Positions 13,081-25,004 of a DNA stretch of 64,000 bases are shown in pieces; within the stretch, counting starts at the first letter, position 1, and each line of letters starts with the position of its first letter. The notes beneath the pieces were generated by a model. The model searched no databases. It had not been told where the DNA came from and saw only the letters and a program-made list of their open reading frames with translations. The position numbers and the translations under genes were made by a program. The DNA lies in assembly GCA_010909165.1 (NCBI GenBank), contig VJWM01000011.1, positions 186,001-250,000 of the forward strand. Reading direction: 5' to 3'. Source of the DNA: Anthoceros angustus. Lineage: Eukaryota > Streptophyta > Anthocerotopsida > Anthocerotales > Anthocerotaceae.

Positions 13081-14300
13081 TGTGGTAGGTTAGCCTGGTC
13101 ACCGAGCTCGCCTCGGTGGCCACACTTATCCCACGGCCGTTGAACACGAGGTTCGATCCCAAGAGATTTGGTTGGATTGTTTTCACAGTTCTCTCACTCT
13201 CTCGTTCTCATCCTCCGCCCGCCTACTTGTCCCTCGGGCATGACTGTTGTGCGCTTTTGGGTTATCCGCCCACCACCGCCTCCACGCCTGTGATTCCTTA
13301 CTTCTCAACACGCTCTATGCCAACTACAACGATCAATTTACTCTACAACGACACACCCATAACCAACCCTTCACCCTCTCAACAAAACATAACTCACGGA
13401 CAATCCCATTCAAGCTCACTTCATTCGATCCCCAAATCTAACTCTACTCAGAACGTCCGCTGGGCTTGCACGCCTCCCTTGCGCACAACCGCCTGGGTGG
13501 CGATTAGCTGGTATTTCTCTGGCCGATTGTTGTGCACGAACACCGCGCGAGCGTAGTCGAGCGCTCCACCGCAGTGGCCAACCCACAAAGAACACAAAGC
13601 ACATCCAGCAACAATCTTTCACGAGAGAGGGCCTCCGAGCGAACCCGCCGCGAGGGCCTCCGACCGAACCTCACCCCTTCGCCTCGCCGCCATGACGACG
13701 GCGCAAGACACACAAAGGAATGCGCCGAGAGGCGAAGAATGCATGGCAAAGCAAGGTCTCGGTGTTTATTCATTCTCCCACCCTCCCTTTTATAGGTGGG
13801 GAGTCGACTAGTCACTCGTGCGATTTAATGCTAGGCGACTTGCCAAGTCCAACAATAGGACTCTTGTCGCCCCCTTACAGTTGTCCTCTCGGCTCGATCC
13901 ACTCACCTTGACCGGAATATCCTATCCGTCCGCATACGCCACTCTTAAATACTCACACTTCCCAAGGTGCGCACCACTTGGGACAAAACGCCCCACCTAA
14001 AAGGTCCCACCGACGCCTCCCTCGTTCCACGCTTTTTGTTCGCCCTTGCAGCTTCAATGTCTTCCCCCTCAACGGGTCGCTTAGCCTTATCCACCTCCAG
14101 TCTTCACGGGACTCGCTGTAGCACCGCCTTCCTTCTTGACGCAACTCCACTTACTCCCCTCGGTGCCGCTGCGGTTCGCTGGCGCCCGTTCAAACCACAG
14201 CTAACTGTGATTTGCAGTACATGCAAATCGCTTTAATTGCGCTCCTCCGGATGGTCGCCATGTGTCCGGTCCAAAAACTCCTGCAGCTACTTTCTATTTA
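13081..14300 (-). repeat. 3' LTR of the minus-strand Ty3/gypsy element (right edge approximate)
   Basis: The left edge starts TGTGGTAGG at 13081. The first 280 bp recur at 24513-24797 and the following part at 32081 to about 33010, so three alignable LTR regions exist. On the minus strand a TATA-like element (TATAAAAGGGA) lies at about 13786-13796, as expected of an LTR promoter. The right edge is not defined, because the copy at 32-33 kb continues to match into the 3' end of pol. Confidence 0.75.
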
Positions 14301-14549
14301 CAACTTAACTAGCCCTATTTGGCATATATAGCCATGCAGAACCTGAATACTTCGAAGGTCAAGGAACTTCTTACTCCCGAATATTCTTACTTCCCATGGT
14401 CCAAGGAACTTTATGGAACCTATCATGCCTATAGATGCTCCTATCTACTCCTACTTCCTACCGGATCAAAACGCCGACTCAGTTAAGGCCCGAACTTCCC
14501 TCGGACGTCCCACCAGCTTCCTACCTGTTTCTATCGACCTACCTACTAC

Positions 14550-15719
14550 CTACCGCCTCGAACAACCATCCATCCCACGTCTCCCCGCCTTGGGTGACCA
14601 AAAGTCTTCGTTCCACATGCTCCTCTCCCCATTTGTTTGCGTCCCAAACATCCTCGTGAAGTACTTCTTGATCTTCCACCCATTCACTCTGGTAGGAAGT
14701 AGCTCCCCCAGTAGACTTTCTAACTGCACTGACCCATTTTCATAGACTGCTACAACCCGCATAGGCCCCATCCATCTCAAACGTAACTTCCTAGGAAAAT
14801 CTAAATACCTACTATCGTAAAGGAGCACCAAGTCTCCCGCTATCACAGGGTCTTGACGTCGAAGTCTCCCATCGTGCCTCTCCTTCCTCTGTTCCTGTAC
14901 TCGCTGTGTCTCCTCTAAGGCGTCGTCCCTAGTTTCTTCATGCTTCGCAAATTCTTCCAATCTCGCTTGTTCACTATCTCCCACCGTCATTCGCTCATCT
15001 TCCATAATTCTATACGTTGGTACCTCAAACTCGAATGGCATTACAGGTGACATACCGTATGTCAGGTAGTAGGGTGTCTTCTTTGTGGTCACCTTCTCCG
15101 CAGTCCTGAAAGCCCATAGCACGGAATGTAGCTTGGTATCGATCATACATATGGGAGGCCGTCACTTTGTCAAAATGTTGCATAGTAACCCATTTGTCTT
15201 CTCCGTGAGTCCGTTGGCTTTGGTTGTAAGGCGTAGTCTTCACATGTCGAATGTTGAAATAGGCGATCCAGACTCGATTATCTTGAGGAAATGCGTCCCT
15301 CGATCGCTAACAAGTTCCAGTGGGCATCCATACCTTGTGATAATCCGTTCAAACAAAAACTTGGCGACGGTGGGCGCATCATCCTTCCTTGTCGCTTCTG
15401 CCTCTACCATCTTTGTGCAGTAATCTGTCGCAACCAAAATGTACTGTCGCCTGGTCCGACTGGTTGGTGGTCGAATAGGTCCCACAAAATCAATTCCCCA
15501 TTTCTCGAAAGGTGCCAGTGGCAGGATGTACGTTAGGGGCCACTGGGTCGTCGGCGTGGGCCTACCCGTTCGCTGACAAGCATCACAACTCCTGATGAAT
15601 AACCATACATCTCTATACATCGTAGCCCACCAAAACCCTGTGGTTAGAATCTTCTTTGTTGTGATTGTGGCGGAATAGTGTCCTCCTGCTTCCTCGGTGT
15701 GCAAGGCTTCTATCACCAT
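14550..15719 (-). pseudogene. Ty3/gypsy integrase (3' part of pol), frameshifted
   Basis: Integrase would insert the element cDNA. The frame at 15240-15719 shows the N-terminal His-His-Cys-Cys zinc region (HTEEAGGH, then CDAC) and two catalytic Asp contexts, WGIDFVGPI and VSDRGTHF. The frame breaks before the third acidic residue; the TTPYN context reappears in the frame at 15025-15243. The C-terminal part (14550-15146) includes LRLRWMGPMRVV, a GPF/Y-like region. I see no chromodomain. At least two frame breaks make this copy non-coding as written. Breaks lie near CAG/CTG sites and could be sequence error. Confidence 0.85.
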
Positions 15720-16020
15720 GGCTTTCTCATCCCCTCAAACATCTTCGAATCACCTCATCAGCTCCCAATTTGTACAACACTCCTTTGCTGATGCAATATG
15801 GTGCTGCCTTGTGTATGAACACAGCAACTCCTTCCTATGATAAATACACCGGCAACTCCCCATGTTCTAAATACCTCCGACGTGCGTAAGTGTCGGACAC
15901 GCACGCCCTCCCTCGCTTCTACGGGGTTTACGTCGCGGGTTGCGTAGTCCTTGGTCTGTGGCGTCCCCTCCTGTTCTCAGTTTGCTCGCGATATCCGGAG
16001 GAGTCCCGCTCCGTTGTTTC
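15720..16020 (-). pseudogene. pol linker between RNase H and integrase, degraded
   Basis: It lies between the integrase zinc region and the RNase H end in the same minus-strand polyprotein. The frame at 15977-16291 crosses its right end. No separate domain is expected here. Confidence 0.5.
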
Positions 16021-18041
16021 TCGATCCGTCCTTCTGCGGTGCCTCCTGCCGTCTTTCGATCATGCTTTCTACGGCTACTAACTCCTCATCTGGGAACTTA
16101 TCGTTCAGACTGGTGACGCTTCCCTTCATTCGTAGTCGGGAAATGAAGTCAGCGTTCACATGTTGCTTCCCAGCCCGTGTTTCCACCTCATAATCGAACT
16201 CCTGCAGCAACAGTATCCATCGCGCGATTCGGCCAGATAGATCGGGTTTGTTTACCAAGTACTTCAATGCGAAATGGTCCACATGGAACACAACTTTGCA
16301 AGCCAGCAGATAATGTCGAAATTTCTTGCAGGAATAGATGATGCCAAGAGCTTCTCTTTCGGTCGTGGAGTAGTTCCGTTCTGCATCCGAAAGTTGGCGT
16401 CTGCATAGAAGATCGGCCTATCACGCTTCTTCCCATCACGTTGACTCAGGATGGCCCCTATGGCATAAGCTGATACATCCACAAAGACATGAAAAGGTTC
16501 TTCCCAGTTGGGAGGCTGCAACACCGGTGCCCCGCCAAGCTCTTTTTCAAACTTACGAACGCCTCCTGCCGTTCGGCCGTCCAGTCAAAAGGAACATCTT
16601 TCTTCAGTAGTTGCGTGAGAGGTGCTGCCTTCTTTGCAAAATCAATGATGAATCTCCTGTAGTATCCCACCAAGCCGATGAAGGCTCGAACTTGCCTTAC
16701 CGTTTCAGGAGCATCCATCTCTGTGATAACTACGACCTTTTCCCTATCTACCTCCAAACCTCGCTTCGAAACACGATGTGCAGTGATTCCTTGTCATTCA
16801 AATAACATTTGCTTGGTGTAACTTCAAATTGGTTTCTCTACATACGTAAGCGAAGATGTCCCAAGTGCACTCTCTTCCCCAAACACACAAAAGTCATCCG
16901 AAATACTTCCATGAATTTCCTCGGTACTCTCGGAAAATGGTATTCACTACTCTACGAAAGGTGGCGGGGCATTGCAAAGACCAAAGGGTAATTTGGCATA
17001 TGCAAAGCGTCCCCAATCGGTAAAGCGTTGTTTTGTCACGATCTTCCTTTCTCGAGTGATCGATTATATCACGAATACCCGTCTAAGCTGTACATCTCAT
17101 GCCTGCGACCGTGTCCAATACACTATCCATAAGCGGCAAGGGTGATGGTCTTTCTTAGTTGCCTCATTCAACTTCACGAAATCACAAACCCGAACTTTCC
17201 CTGTTGCTTCTTAGGCACAATCACAATCGGTGCCACCCATTCGCTTGTGAGTGGGGATAGATTACTCCGCCTCCGAATCGATCCAATTGCTCCTTCACCA
17301 CTAGAGAATACTTTGGATTGAGTCGATACTGCTTGATCCTCACCGGAGTCGCTCCTTCCTTCAAGTCGATTCGGTGCACTCCCAACTCCTCTGGTATACC
17401 GGTCATTTCGGTTACCTTGAACGCGAAACAATCTATGTATTCTAACAACAGCTGCTGGAGTTGTTCCTTCTCTTTGTCCGCAGATGCCTGCATATCATAA
17501 CCTTCTTCCCAGGGGTCAGCTCCAATTCCTCCAAGGCTCCTGGATCCACTGGTCCGTCCGGACAACTTCCTACAGTGACGCCCGTTCCTTCATCCGGAAA
17601 ATCTTCATTGTCGGCTTTCCTTATCCAGGGATGCGTTTCCCCGTCCCTTTCTCCATTGTACTCCGATTCTTCCTCTATCTCGACCTGGAAGCCGTCAGCA
17701 AGCTTGACAGGACAATACGTTTGATCATCGATCGAAGAGCTTTCCTCTCCCTCTGTTTCCTCCCCAACTTCGGAGGTATACTCCTCGGTGAGGGATTCCG
17801 TTTCCCCTTCATAGGTTTCCTTGCTCCAGCGCACCGAGGCATGAGCCAACGGCATGCCCTTGAGTGATCTGAAACTAATTTCCTTCTTCCCCCAATCAAG
17901 CTGGCTCTTGCTGCCGTATAGCCATGGCCTCCCTATCAACACTTGATACCCTAGGTCGGACGCTGGTCGCATGACCACATAAGTCAAAGGGAAAACAATG
18001 CCTCCAATGTTAGTGGGTACCCGCGGTACCAGCCGCCGCCG
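16020..18041 (-). pseudogene. Ty3/gypsy protease end, reverse transcriptase and RNase H, copy 1
   Basis: Read right to left, it contains the end of an aspartic protease (YQVLIGRPWLYGSKSQLDWG, 17930 region), the acidic linker, RT entry motifs (SEWVAPIVIVPKKQQGKFGF near 17,200), the FGLCNAP motif near 16,990, the DDF catalytic motif near 16,890, the RT end LVGYYRRFI (about 16,660), RNase H with FVDVSAYAIGAILSQRDG (about 16,470) and FALKYLVNKPDLSGRIARWI. The protein is split over several frames. The phase shifts just before the DD residues. This is half of a tandem duplication; copy 2 follows directly. Confidence 0.9.
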
Positions 18042-19974
18042 CTCGATCCGTCCTTCTGCGGTGCCTCCTGCCGTCTTTCGATCATGCTTTCGCCACGGCT
18101 ACTAACTCCTCATCGGGAACTTATCGTTCGGTGGTGACTCTTCCCTTCATTCGTAGTCGAAATGAAGTCGGCGTTCACATGTTGCTTCCAGCCGTGTTTC
18201 CACCTCATAATCGAACTCCACCAGCAGTATCCATCGCGATTCGTCCGGATAGATCGGGTTTGTTTACCAAGTACTTCAATGCGAAATGGTCACATGGAAC
18301 ACAACTTTGCAAGCCCGGTGATAATTTGTCGAAATTTCTTGCGAGAATAGATGATGCCGAGCTTCTCTTTCGATCGTGGAGTAGTTCCGTTACGCATCCG
18401 AAAGTTGGCGTCTGCATAGAAGATCGGCCTATCATGCTTCTTCCATCACGTTGACTCGGGATGGCCCCTATGGCATAGGTGATACATCCACAAAGACATG
18501 AAAAGGTTCTTCCCGGTTGGGGTTGCAACACGGTGCCCCGCCAAGCTCTTTCAAACTTAGGCGCTTCACGCTCGGCGTCGATCAAAGGAACATCTTTCTT
18601 GATGGTTGCGTGAGAGGTCTGCCTTCTTTGCAAAATCAATGATGAATCTCGTAGTATCCCACCAAGCCGATGAAGGCTCGAACTTGCCTTACCGTTTGAG
18701 CATCCATCTACTGTGATAACTCGACCTTTTCCTATCCACCTCAAACCTCGCTTGAAACACGATGTGCAGTGATTCCCTCATTCGAAATAACATTTGCTTG
18801 GTGTAACTTCAAATTGGTTTCTCTACATACGTAAGCGAAGATGTCCCAAGTCGGCTCTCTTCCCCAAACACACAAAAGTCATCCGAAATACTTCCATGAA
18901 TTTCCTCGGTACTCTCGGAAAATGGTATTCACTACTCTGAAGGTGGCGGGGCATTGCAAAGACCAAAGGGTAATTTGGCATATGCAAAGCGTCCCCAATC
19001 GATGGTAAACGTTGTTTTGTCTGATCTTCCTTTCTCGAGTGATCGATTATATCCACGAATACCCGTCTAAGCTGTACATCTCATGCCTGCGACCGTGTCC
19101 AATACACTATCCATAAGCGGCAAGGGTGATGGTCTTTCTTAGTTGCCTCATTCAACTTCACGAAATCACAAACCCGAACTTTCCCTGTTGCTTCTTAGGC
19201 ACAATCACAATCGGTGCCACCCATTCGCTTGTAGTCAGGGTAGATTACTCCGCCTCCGGATCTTGATCCAATTGCTCCTTCACCACTAGAGAATACTTTG
19301 GATTGAGTCGTCTTGATCCTCACGAGTCGCTCCTTCCTTCAAGTCGATTCGGTGCACTCCCAACTCCTCTGGTATCGGTCATTTGGTTACCTTGAGCAGC
19401 GAAACAATCTATGTATTCTAACAACCTGGAGTTGTTTCTTCTTTGTATTGGATACGCATATCATGACCTTCTTCCAGGGGCTCCATTTCCTCTAAGGCTC
19501 ACGGATCCTTGGTCCGTCCGGACAACTTCCTCTGATGGCCGTTCCTTCATCCGGAAAATCTTCATTGTCGGCTTTCCTTATCCAAGGATCGTTTCCGTCC
19601 CTTCTCCATTGTACTCGATTCTTCCTCTATCTCGACACAGGCGTCGGCAAGCAGCGGGACAATACGTTTGATCATCGATCGAAGAATTTCCTCTCCTCTG
19701 TCTCCTCCCCAACCTCGGTATACTCCTCGGTGAGGATTAGTTTCCCTTCATAGGTTTCCTTGCTCCGACACGAGGCATGAGCCAGCGGCATGCCCTTGAG
19801 CGATCTGAAACTAATTTCCTTCTTCCCCAATCAAGGGCTCTTGCTGCCGTATAGCCATGGCCTCCCTATCAACACTTGATACCCTAGGTCGGACGCTGGT
19901 CGCATGACCACATAAGTCAAAGGGAAAACAATGCCCCCAATGTTAGTGGGTACCCGCGGTACCAGCCGCCGCCG
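18042..19974 (-). repeat. Tandem duplicate of the protease/RT/RNase H block, copy 2
   Basis: Bases 18042-19974 repeat 16020-18041 in the same order and orientation. The word CTCGATCCG sits at the start of copy 1 (16020), at the junction (18042) and at the end (19975). Copy 2 is 89 bp shorter, mainly through many 1-5 base losses. The coding content is the same (RNase H at 18205-18744, RT and protease end to the right) and is more broken than in copy 1. Confidence 0.92.
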
Positions 19975-20825
19975 CTCGATCCGCCATTCGAAGGATGGTG
20001 CGTGTCCGTTCGAACTTGGTGTATCCTAGTTTGCTGGCCGTTTCTTCCATCATCGATTAACCGAACCGAGTCGATGGTACCGCCTTATCAAGCATCCGTT
20101 CACTTGACCGATATTTCACGGCACCCAAATCCATGAGTTCCACAACTCGTACATCCGTGATTCGTTTACGGTTTTACGTGAGTCCCTTTCATCGCTTCAA
20201 TCATACGTCGATACTTGGGGTTGTCGGACAAGAGTTGTCGAAATGTCACAAGGAATTCTTGATCCAACAGAGATTCTGCAAAGCTGGTGACCTTCTCAAT
20301 GAGAGGGTCTTCTCCTCCAACGCAGTTACTCCTTCTTGCACTGGTAACGTTCCATCTTTCGTCATCACTCCCCTGGACCCATGGTTTCTGGGGGTCCATG
20401 TTTCTTTGCCTGCTGAGTGAGTTTCCGTAATTCGGCATCGAGCATGCCTGCCACCTCTTGGCTGATGTCAGGTGCAAATTCGAAGCCTTGGACCGCCCTC
20501 CCTCGGCCGGGCTCACCGGGCCGCTTTCATCTACTTCCTCTGGCATTCTTCTTTTCTTTCGGTCGGATTCCGCCCATCTCCGCCGAACTTCCAATTTCCG
20601 AGCATCCTTCTTGACGTCGGAGTGTCGTCCCTCCTTCCGTCTTGACCGAGTGGCGACGCGTGCGACCAACTCGTCTTCTCCGGATATACCCGAGTCCACT
20701 TCCTGCACTTTCAACTGTTCGCCTTCTTGCTCCTCTCCCCAACGTTCGCCGTCTTCTACTTCCACTTGTAATACCGAGGGGTGGGCAGAGAGGCTGGTTT
20801 TGGTGGAATCTCTGTCACCACCGGG
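19975..20825 (-). pseudogene. gag-pol linker and protease N-terminal region, degraded
   Basis: The minus-strand frame 20166-20765 is strongly charged (for example EVDSGISGEDELVARVATRS) and lies between the CCHC knuckle and the protease. It fits the spacer between gag and protease. No active-site DTG/DSG protease motif could be placed with confidence. Confidence 0.55.
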
Positions 20826-21460
20826 TTAGCGAATGCACTCCCGGGCGAGAATGGTCTTGGGCCCCGTACATCTTGCATCTCCCGCTATATGTCCCGGCGC
20901 CTTGCAGACTGAGAAGGGGGTGTACCCAATCTGTCGCCTTGGTTCTGGACATGCATTCGCATAATGATCAGGCGCCCCACAGTTGTAGCAATGGCCGGTA
21001 CATTCTGGGGTCGTTGAGAGGATTCTGGTTTCCATTGATTCGCAGTTGCTTGCCTTGGACCATACCTCATCCCACTGGGTGATGCCGGTTGATAGGTGGC
21101 TCTCATGGATTGAGGCGGTCGAGCTCCTGTCATGGCCTGCATCTGATACACCTCCTCTCCTGAATAGTATGGGTCTAGATCGTACTCCACGATTGACCCA
21201 TCGTGTCTTGAGGCGGCATTCGTGATGCGTATGGCTGGTGATGACAATTGCTACAAAAGACTTCTGTAGGGAAGGAGATCGTCGGTCGATTCTTGACTAA
21301 TTTGATCTCGATGTCTGCCAGCCGTTTTATCACATCTTCCAAATTCGGCGTACTGGCGGGACTTCCTTCCATTCGTCTCCCTTTTCCCTTCTCTGCAACC
21401 TTCGTGGCGTTTCTCTTGTCTCTCTCCTTCTTCTTCAGCAAATGTTCCAAGTCTTTCCTC
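20826..21460 (-). pseudogene. Ty3/gypsy gag C-terminus with CCHC zinc knuckle
   Basis: The frame 20826-21035 contains CYNCGAPDHYANAC, a perfect CX2CX4HX4C nucleic-acid-binding knuckle. A second, incomplete one follows (VCKAPGHIAGDARC, first Cys missing). The preceding frames (20885-21247, 21175-21462) are Gln/Pro-rich and Lys/Glu-rich linkers typical of gag. Frame changes break the protein. Confidence 0.85.
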
Positions 21461-22453
21461 ACTCGCTTACGATGGGCTTCTTCCGACTCGCTATCATCCG
21501 TCCCAGGCGTTGAATTCTCTTCAGATGATGATGATTCCGACTGAGTGTCTTCGGACGTCGATTCTTCTGACGAACTTGAAGACTGATGTCTCTTCCCTTT
21601 CTTCCTCTTGCCACTCGTTTTCTTCCGTCTTCTCCTCCCGGGCGGCCTCCCATGCTGCCTCGAATGCCTTCCTCCAAGGTATCATTGCCCTGCGGTGAAT
21701 CTCCATCTTTCGTGGTAGTCCACAGACGAACCAATCCAACGCTTGTTCTTCCGAATACGCTTGTGATTCTCCTCCCGTGTTGTCCACTCTCGGAGGTATC
21801 TTCTCCAGAAAACTGTAAAACCGTTCCACATAATCGAGCAAGGATTCTTTCTTCTTTCGCTTCAGAGTGCGAAGTTTTGTTAGTACATGGGTAGTGTGGC
21901 TCAAACCACGGAAACGAATAAGGAAATCAGCTCGCAACACTGGCCAACTGGTGGGTGGGGTAGAGAACTTCCTGGCATACCATTGTTGGGCAGGTCCTCG
22001 CAATAGTCCTGGAAAAATTCGTACCCGATCTGTCGAGGAATCCTCGATGTTAGCCCTCGAGATGGATTCGAAAAGTTTTACAAAACTTTCGGCATCGATG
22101 TCGTCCTCCTTCTTGGATCCAAATTTGGGATATGGCTGTCTTGTGTGGGGGTGCTGAGAGTTTGCTCCTCCGGTACTGGCTCCTCCCGCCCCGCTCATGG
22201 CTATGGGCAAAGGTGTCAGCACTGTTGAGAACCGAGTCGTCACCTGCCGGAGTAAATGAGAAACTCGGGCAGCTCTTGCTCGTGGATTGTGGACTTGGTT
22301 ATGTCTTCGCTCTGCTCCCACAATTCTCGCTTCCTCTCTCGCAGCGCCTCGTGCACCTTCTGTTTGCGCAACTTCCGCTTGTCGAGCCAAATGATCGAGA
22401 TACTGTCGATTGTAAGTGTCCCAATCCCTTGCTCCTCGTTGATCGGCAATCAA
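21460..22453 (-). CDS. Ty3/gypsy gag capsid (Retrotrans_gag type)
   Basis: The 310-residue frame at 21521-22453 is the longest intact gag piece. It has a Gly/Ser linker (MSGAGGASTGGANSQH) and then a capsid-like domain with PGLLRGPAQQWYARK, WPVLRADFLIRFRG and LLDYVERFYSFLEKIP, which match the Retrotrans_gag pattern. An acidic tail (EEKTEENEWQEEEREE) follows. Gag packages element RNA into cytoplasmic particles. It runs directly on to the CCHC region in a different frame. Confidence 0.85.
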
Positions 22454-24425
22454 CGCCGCCCGTATGGCTGCCTCCCGAGCCCTCTCGGTAACAAATTCAG
22501 CGCTGCTGACTCTCCGGGTGATCTCACAACAAGGCCTCGCTCGAGTCCGAAAAATCTTCTAAGGTGTCGATTGTCGAAGAGGATGTGGGTGCGTTCGGAC
22601 GGGTGGTAGCGGGACCACCCTACTTCCTCTCGAGTCTTTCACACCGCTCGGGTGATACTAACTCCACGGTCGTGATCTCTCGAAGGGTTCGCAAAGGAAT
22701 GAGCACGGCCTCACATCGGTTCCGCCTGCCTTCTTGATGCTCCAAAGTACCACTGGCTCCCGTCCGTGGAGTAGGCGCTGTCGGACCTTCTCTGCAAAAC
22801 AATCAAGACGTCCTCCACTCTAGGCTGATGGCTACGGCTAACCTTTCCGGACGCCTCTATCCGCCGTCGATACTCATCCCTTCCGCTGCCCTTTCTCCAC
22901 GAGTTGAAAGGGGGATGACGACTCGCAATGCCCGTTTACTCCCTTTATCCGCTCATGGCTATGGGCAAAGTGTCTTGTCGAATCAGTCGTCACCGGAGTA
23001 AATGAAACTCGGGCAGCTCTTGCTCGTGGGTTGTGGACTTGGTTGATGTCTTGGCTCGCTCCCACAATTCTTGCTTCTTCTCGCTGCCTCGTGCACCTAC
23101 ATTTGCGCAACTTCGAGCCAAATGATCGAGATATTGTCGATTGTAAGTGTCCCAATCCTTGCTCCTCGTTGATCGGCAATCAACGCCCGCTGTATGGCTG
23201 CCTCCCGAGCCCTCTCGGTAACAAATTCAGCGCTGCTGACTCTCCGGGTGATCTCACAACAAGGCCTCGCTCGAGTCCGAAAAATCTTCTAAGGTGTCGA
23301 TTGTCGAAGAGGATGTGGGTGCGTTCGGACGGGTGGTAGCGGGACCACCCTACTTCCTCTCGAGTCTTTCACACCGCTCGGGTGATACTAACTCCACGGT
23401 CGTGATCTCTCGAAGGGTTCGCAAAGGAATGAGCACGGCCTCACATCGGTTCCGCCTGCCTTCTTGATGCTCCAAAGTACCACTGGCTCCCGTCCGTGGA
23501 GTAGGCGCTGTCGGACCTTCTCTGCAAAACAATCAAGACGTCCTCCACTCTAGGCTGATGGCTACGGCTAACCTTTCCGGACGCCTCTATCCGCCGTCGA
23601 TACTCATCCCTTCCGCTGCCCTTTCTCCACGAGTTGAAAGGGGGATGACGACTCGCAATGCCCGTTTACTCCCTTTATCCGCTCATGGCTATGGGCAAAG
23701 TGTCTTGTCGAATCAGTCGTCACCGGAGTAAAATGAGAAACTCGGGCAGCTCTTGCTCGTGGGTTGTGGACTTGGTTGATGTCTTGGCTCGCTCCCACAA
23801 TTCTTGCTTCTTCTCGCTGCCTCGTGCACCTACATTTGCGCAACTTCGAGCCAAATGATCGAGATACTGTCGATTGTAAGTGTCCCAATCCCTTGCTCCT
23901 CGTTGATCGGATCAACGCCGCCCGTATGGCTGCCTCCCGAGCCCTCTCGGTAACAAATTCAGCGTGTCGCTCGTTGACCCCCCTCCGAAGGTGATCCCTG
24001 TCAAACAAGGCGTTCTCCTCGTCAGACTCCGAGTCCGAAAAATCTTCTAAGGTGTCAGTGTCAGAAGAGGATGTGGGTACGGTTCGGACGGGTGGTAGCG
24101 GCAGGACCACCCCTACTTCCCTCTCAGAGTCTTTCACACCGTTCGTGGGCGATACTAACTCCACGGTCGTGATCTCTCGAAGGGTACGCAAAGGAATGAG
24201 CACGGCCTCCGTTACTGGTTCCGCTCTGTCTTCTTGATGCTCCAAAGAACCACCTGGCTCCCCGTCCCGTGGAGTCGGGCGCCTGTCGGACCCTTCTCCT
24301 GCAAAACAATCAAGACGTCCTCCACTCTAGCTGCGATGGCTACGGCTAACCTTTCCGGGATTGCCTCTATCCGCCGTCGATACTCATCCCTTCTGGCTGC
24401 CCTTTCTCCACGAGTTGAAAGGGGG
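22454..24425 (-). repeat. gag 5' region with a tandem 730-bp duplication (three related copies)
   Basis: About 700 bp around 22491-23200 recurs essentially unchanged at 23221-23930; for example, the frames 22620-22802 and 23350-23532 are identical and offset by exactly 730. A third, fuller copy lies at about 23690-24425. The third copy keeps bases lost in the first two, such as GCGGCAGGACC against GCGGGACC and CTCTCAGAGTC against CTCTCGAGTC. The frame 23604-24245 is the longest gag N-terminus. Confidence 0.9.
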
Positions 24426-24490
24426 ATGTGAGACTCATGATTTACTCCCTTTATCTGTCATTCACTCACATTCAATCCTCAAACAGCAAA

Positions 24491-24508
24491 TCCCCGGCAA
24501 CGGCGCCA
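24491..24508 (-). other. Retrotransposon primer-binding site
   Basis: On the minus strand TGGCGCCGTTGCCGGGGA lies four bases from the LTR end (24513). It begins with TGG, the complement of a tRNA CCA end, as expected of a primer site. From memory it matches the 3' end of plant tRNA-Asp. This fixes the element orientation as minus. Confidence 0.85.
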
Positions 24509-24512
24509 AAAA

Positions 24513-24797
24513 TGTGGTAGGTTAGCCCCGGTCACCCGGAGTTCGCCTCGGTGGCCACACTTATCCCACGGTCGTTGAATACGTAGGTTCGATCCCAAGA
24601 GATTTGGTTCGGATTGTTTGCGAGTCGCTCCTCTCACTCTCTCGTTCTCATCCTCCCGCCTACTTGTCCTCGCAGGCGCATGTGTGCGTTTTGGGGTTAT
24701 CGGCCCGCAGGCGCGCTCCACGCCTTCCAGGATTCCTTACTTCTCAACACGCTCCTATGCCAACTACAACGATCAATTTACTCTACAACGACACACC
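24513..24797 (-). repeat. Ty3/gypsy LTR, first part (interrupted)
   Basis: It matches 13081-13358 closely from TGTGGTAGG onward and stops at ACACC, where foreign DNA begins. The continuation of the LTR is found at 32081. It acts as 5' LTR of the element to its left, whose primer site is adjacent. Confidence 0.88.
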
Positions 24798-25004
24798 TGT
24801 AAACGATCTAGTCTCGGAAACCCCTGTTAAAATGTGCCCTGAAGTGAATTTTTGTTTTCTTTGAGAGTGGTGTGAAAATAAGTCGATTGACGAGTTGGGA
24901 TATTCATAGTAAAATGTCCTTGGCCTATGGAGTTCTTTTGTTTTATTGCCTAGGTTAGATAATAAATGGTCCGGAACCTGTTCCTTGGCCCATGGACCTC
25001 GATA

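Noticed and set aside
13151-13160. tRNA-like GTTCGATCCC (also at 24587-24596)
   Set aside because: It resembles a T-arm or B box, but no acceptor, D-arm or anticodon stem fits around it, and both sites are inside the LTR.
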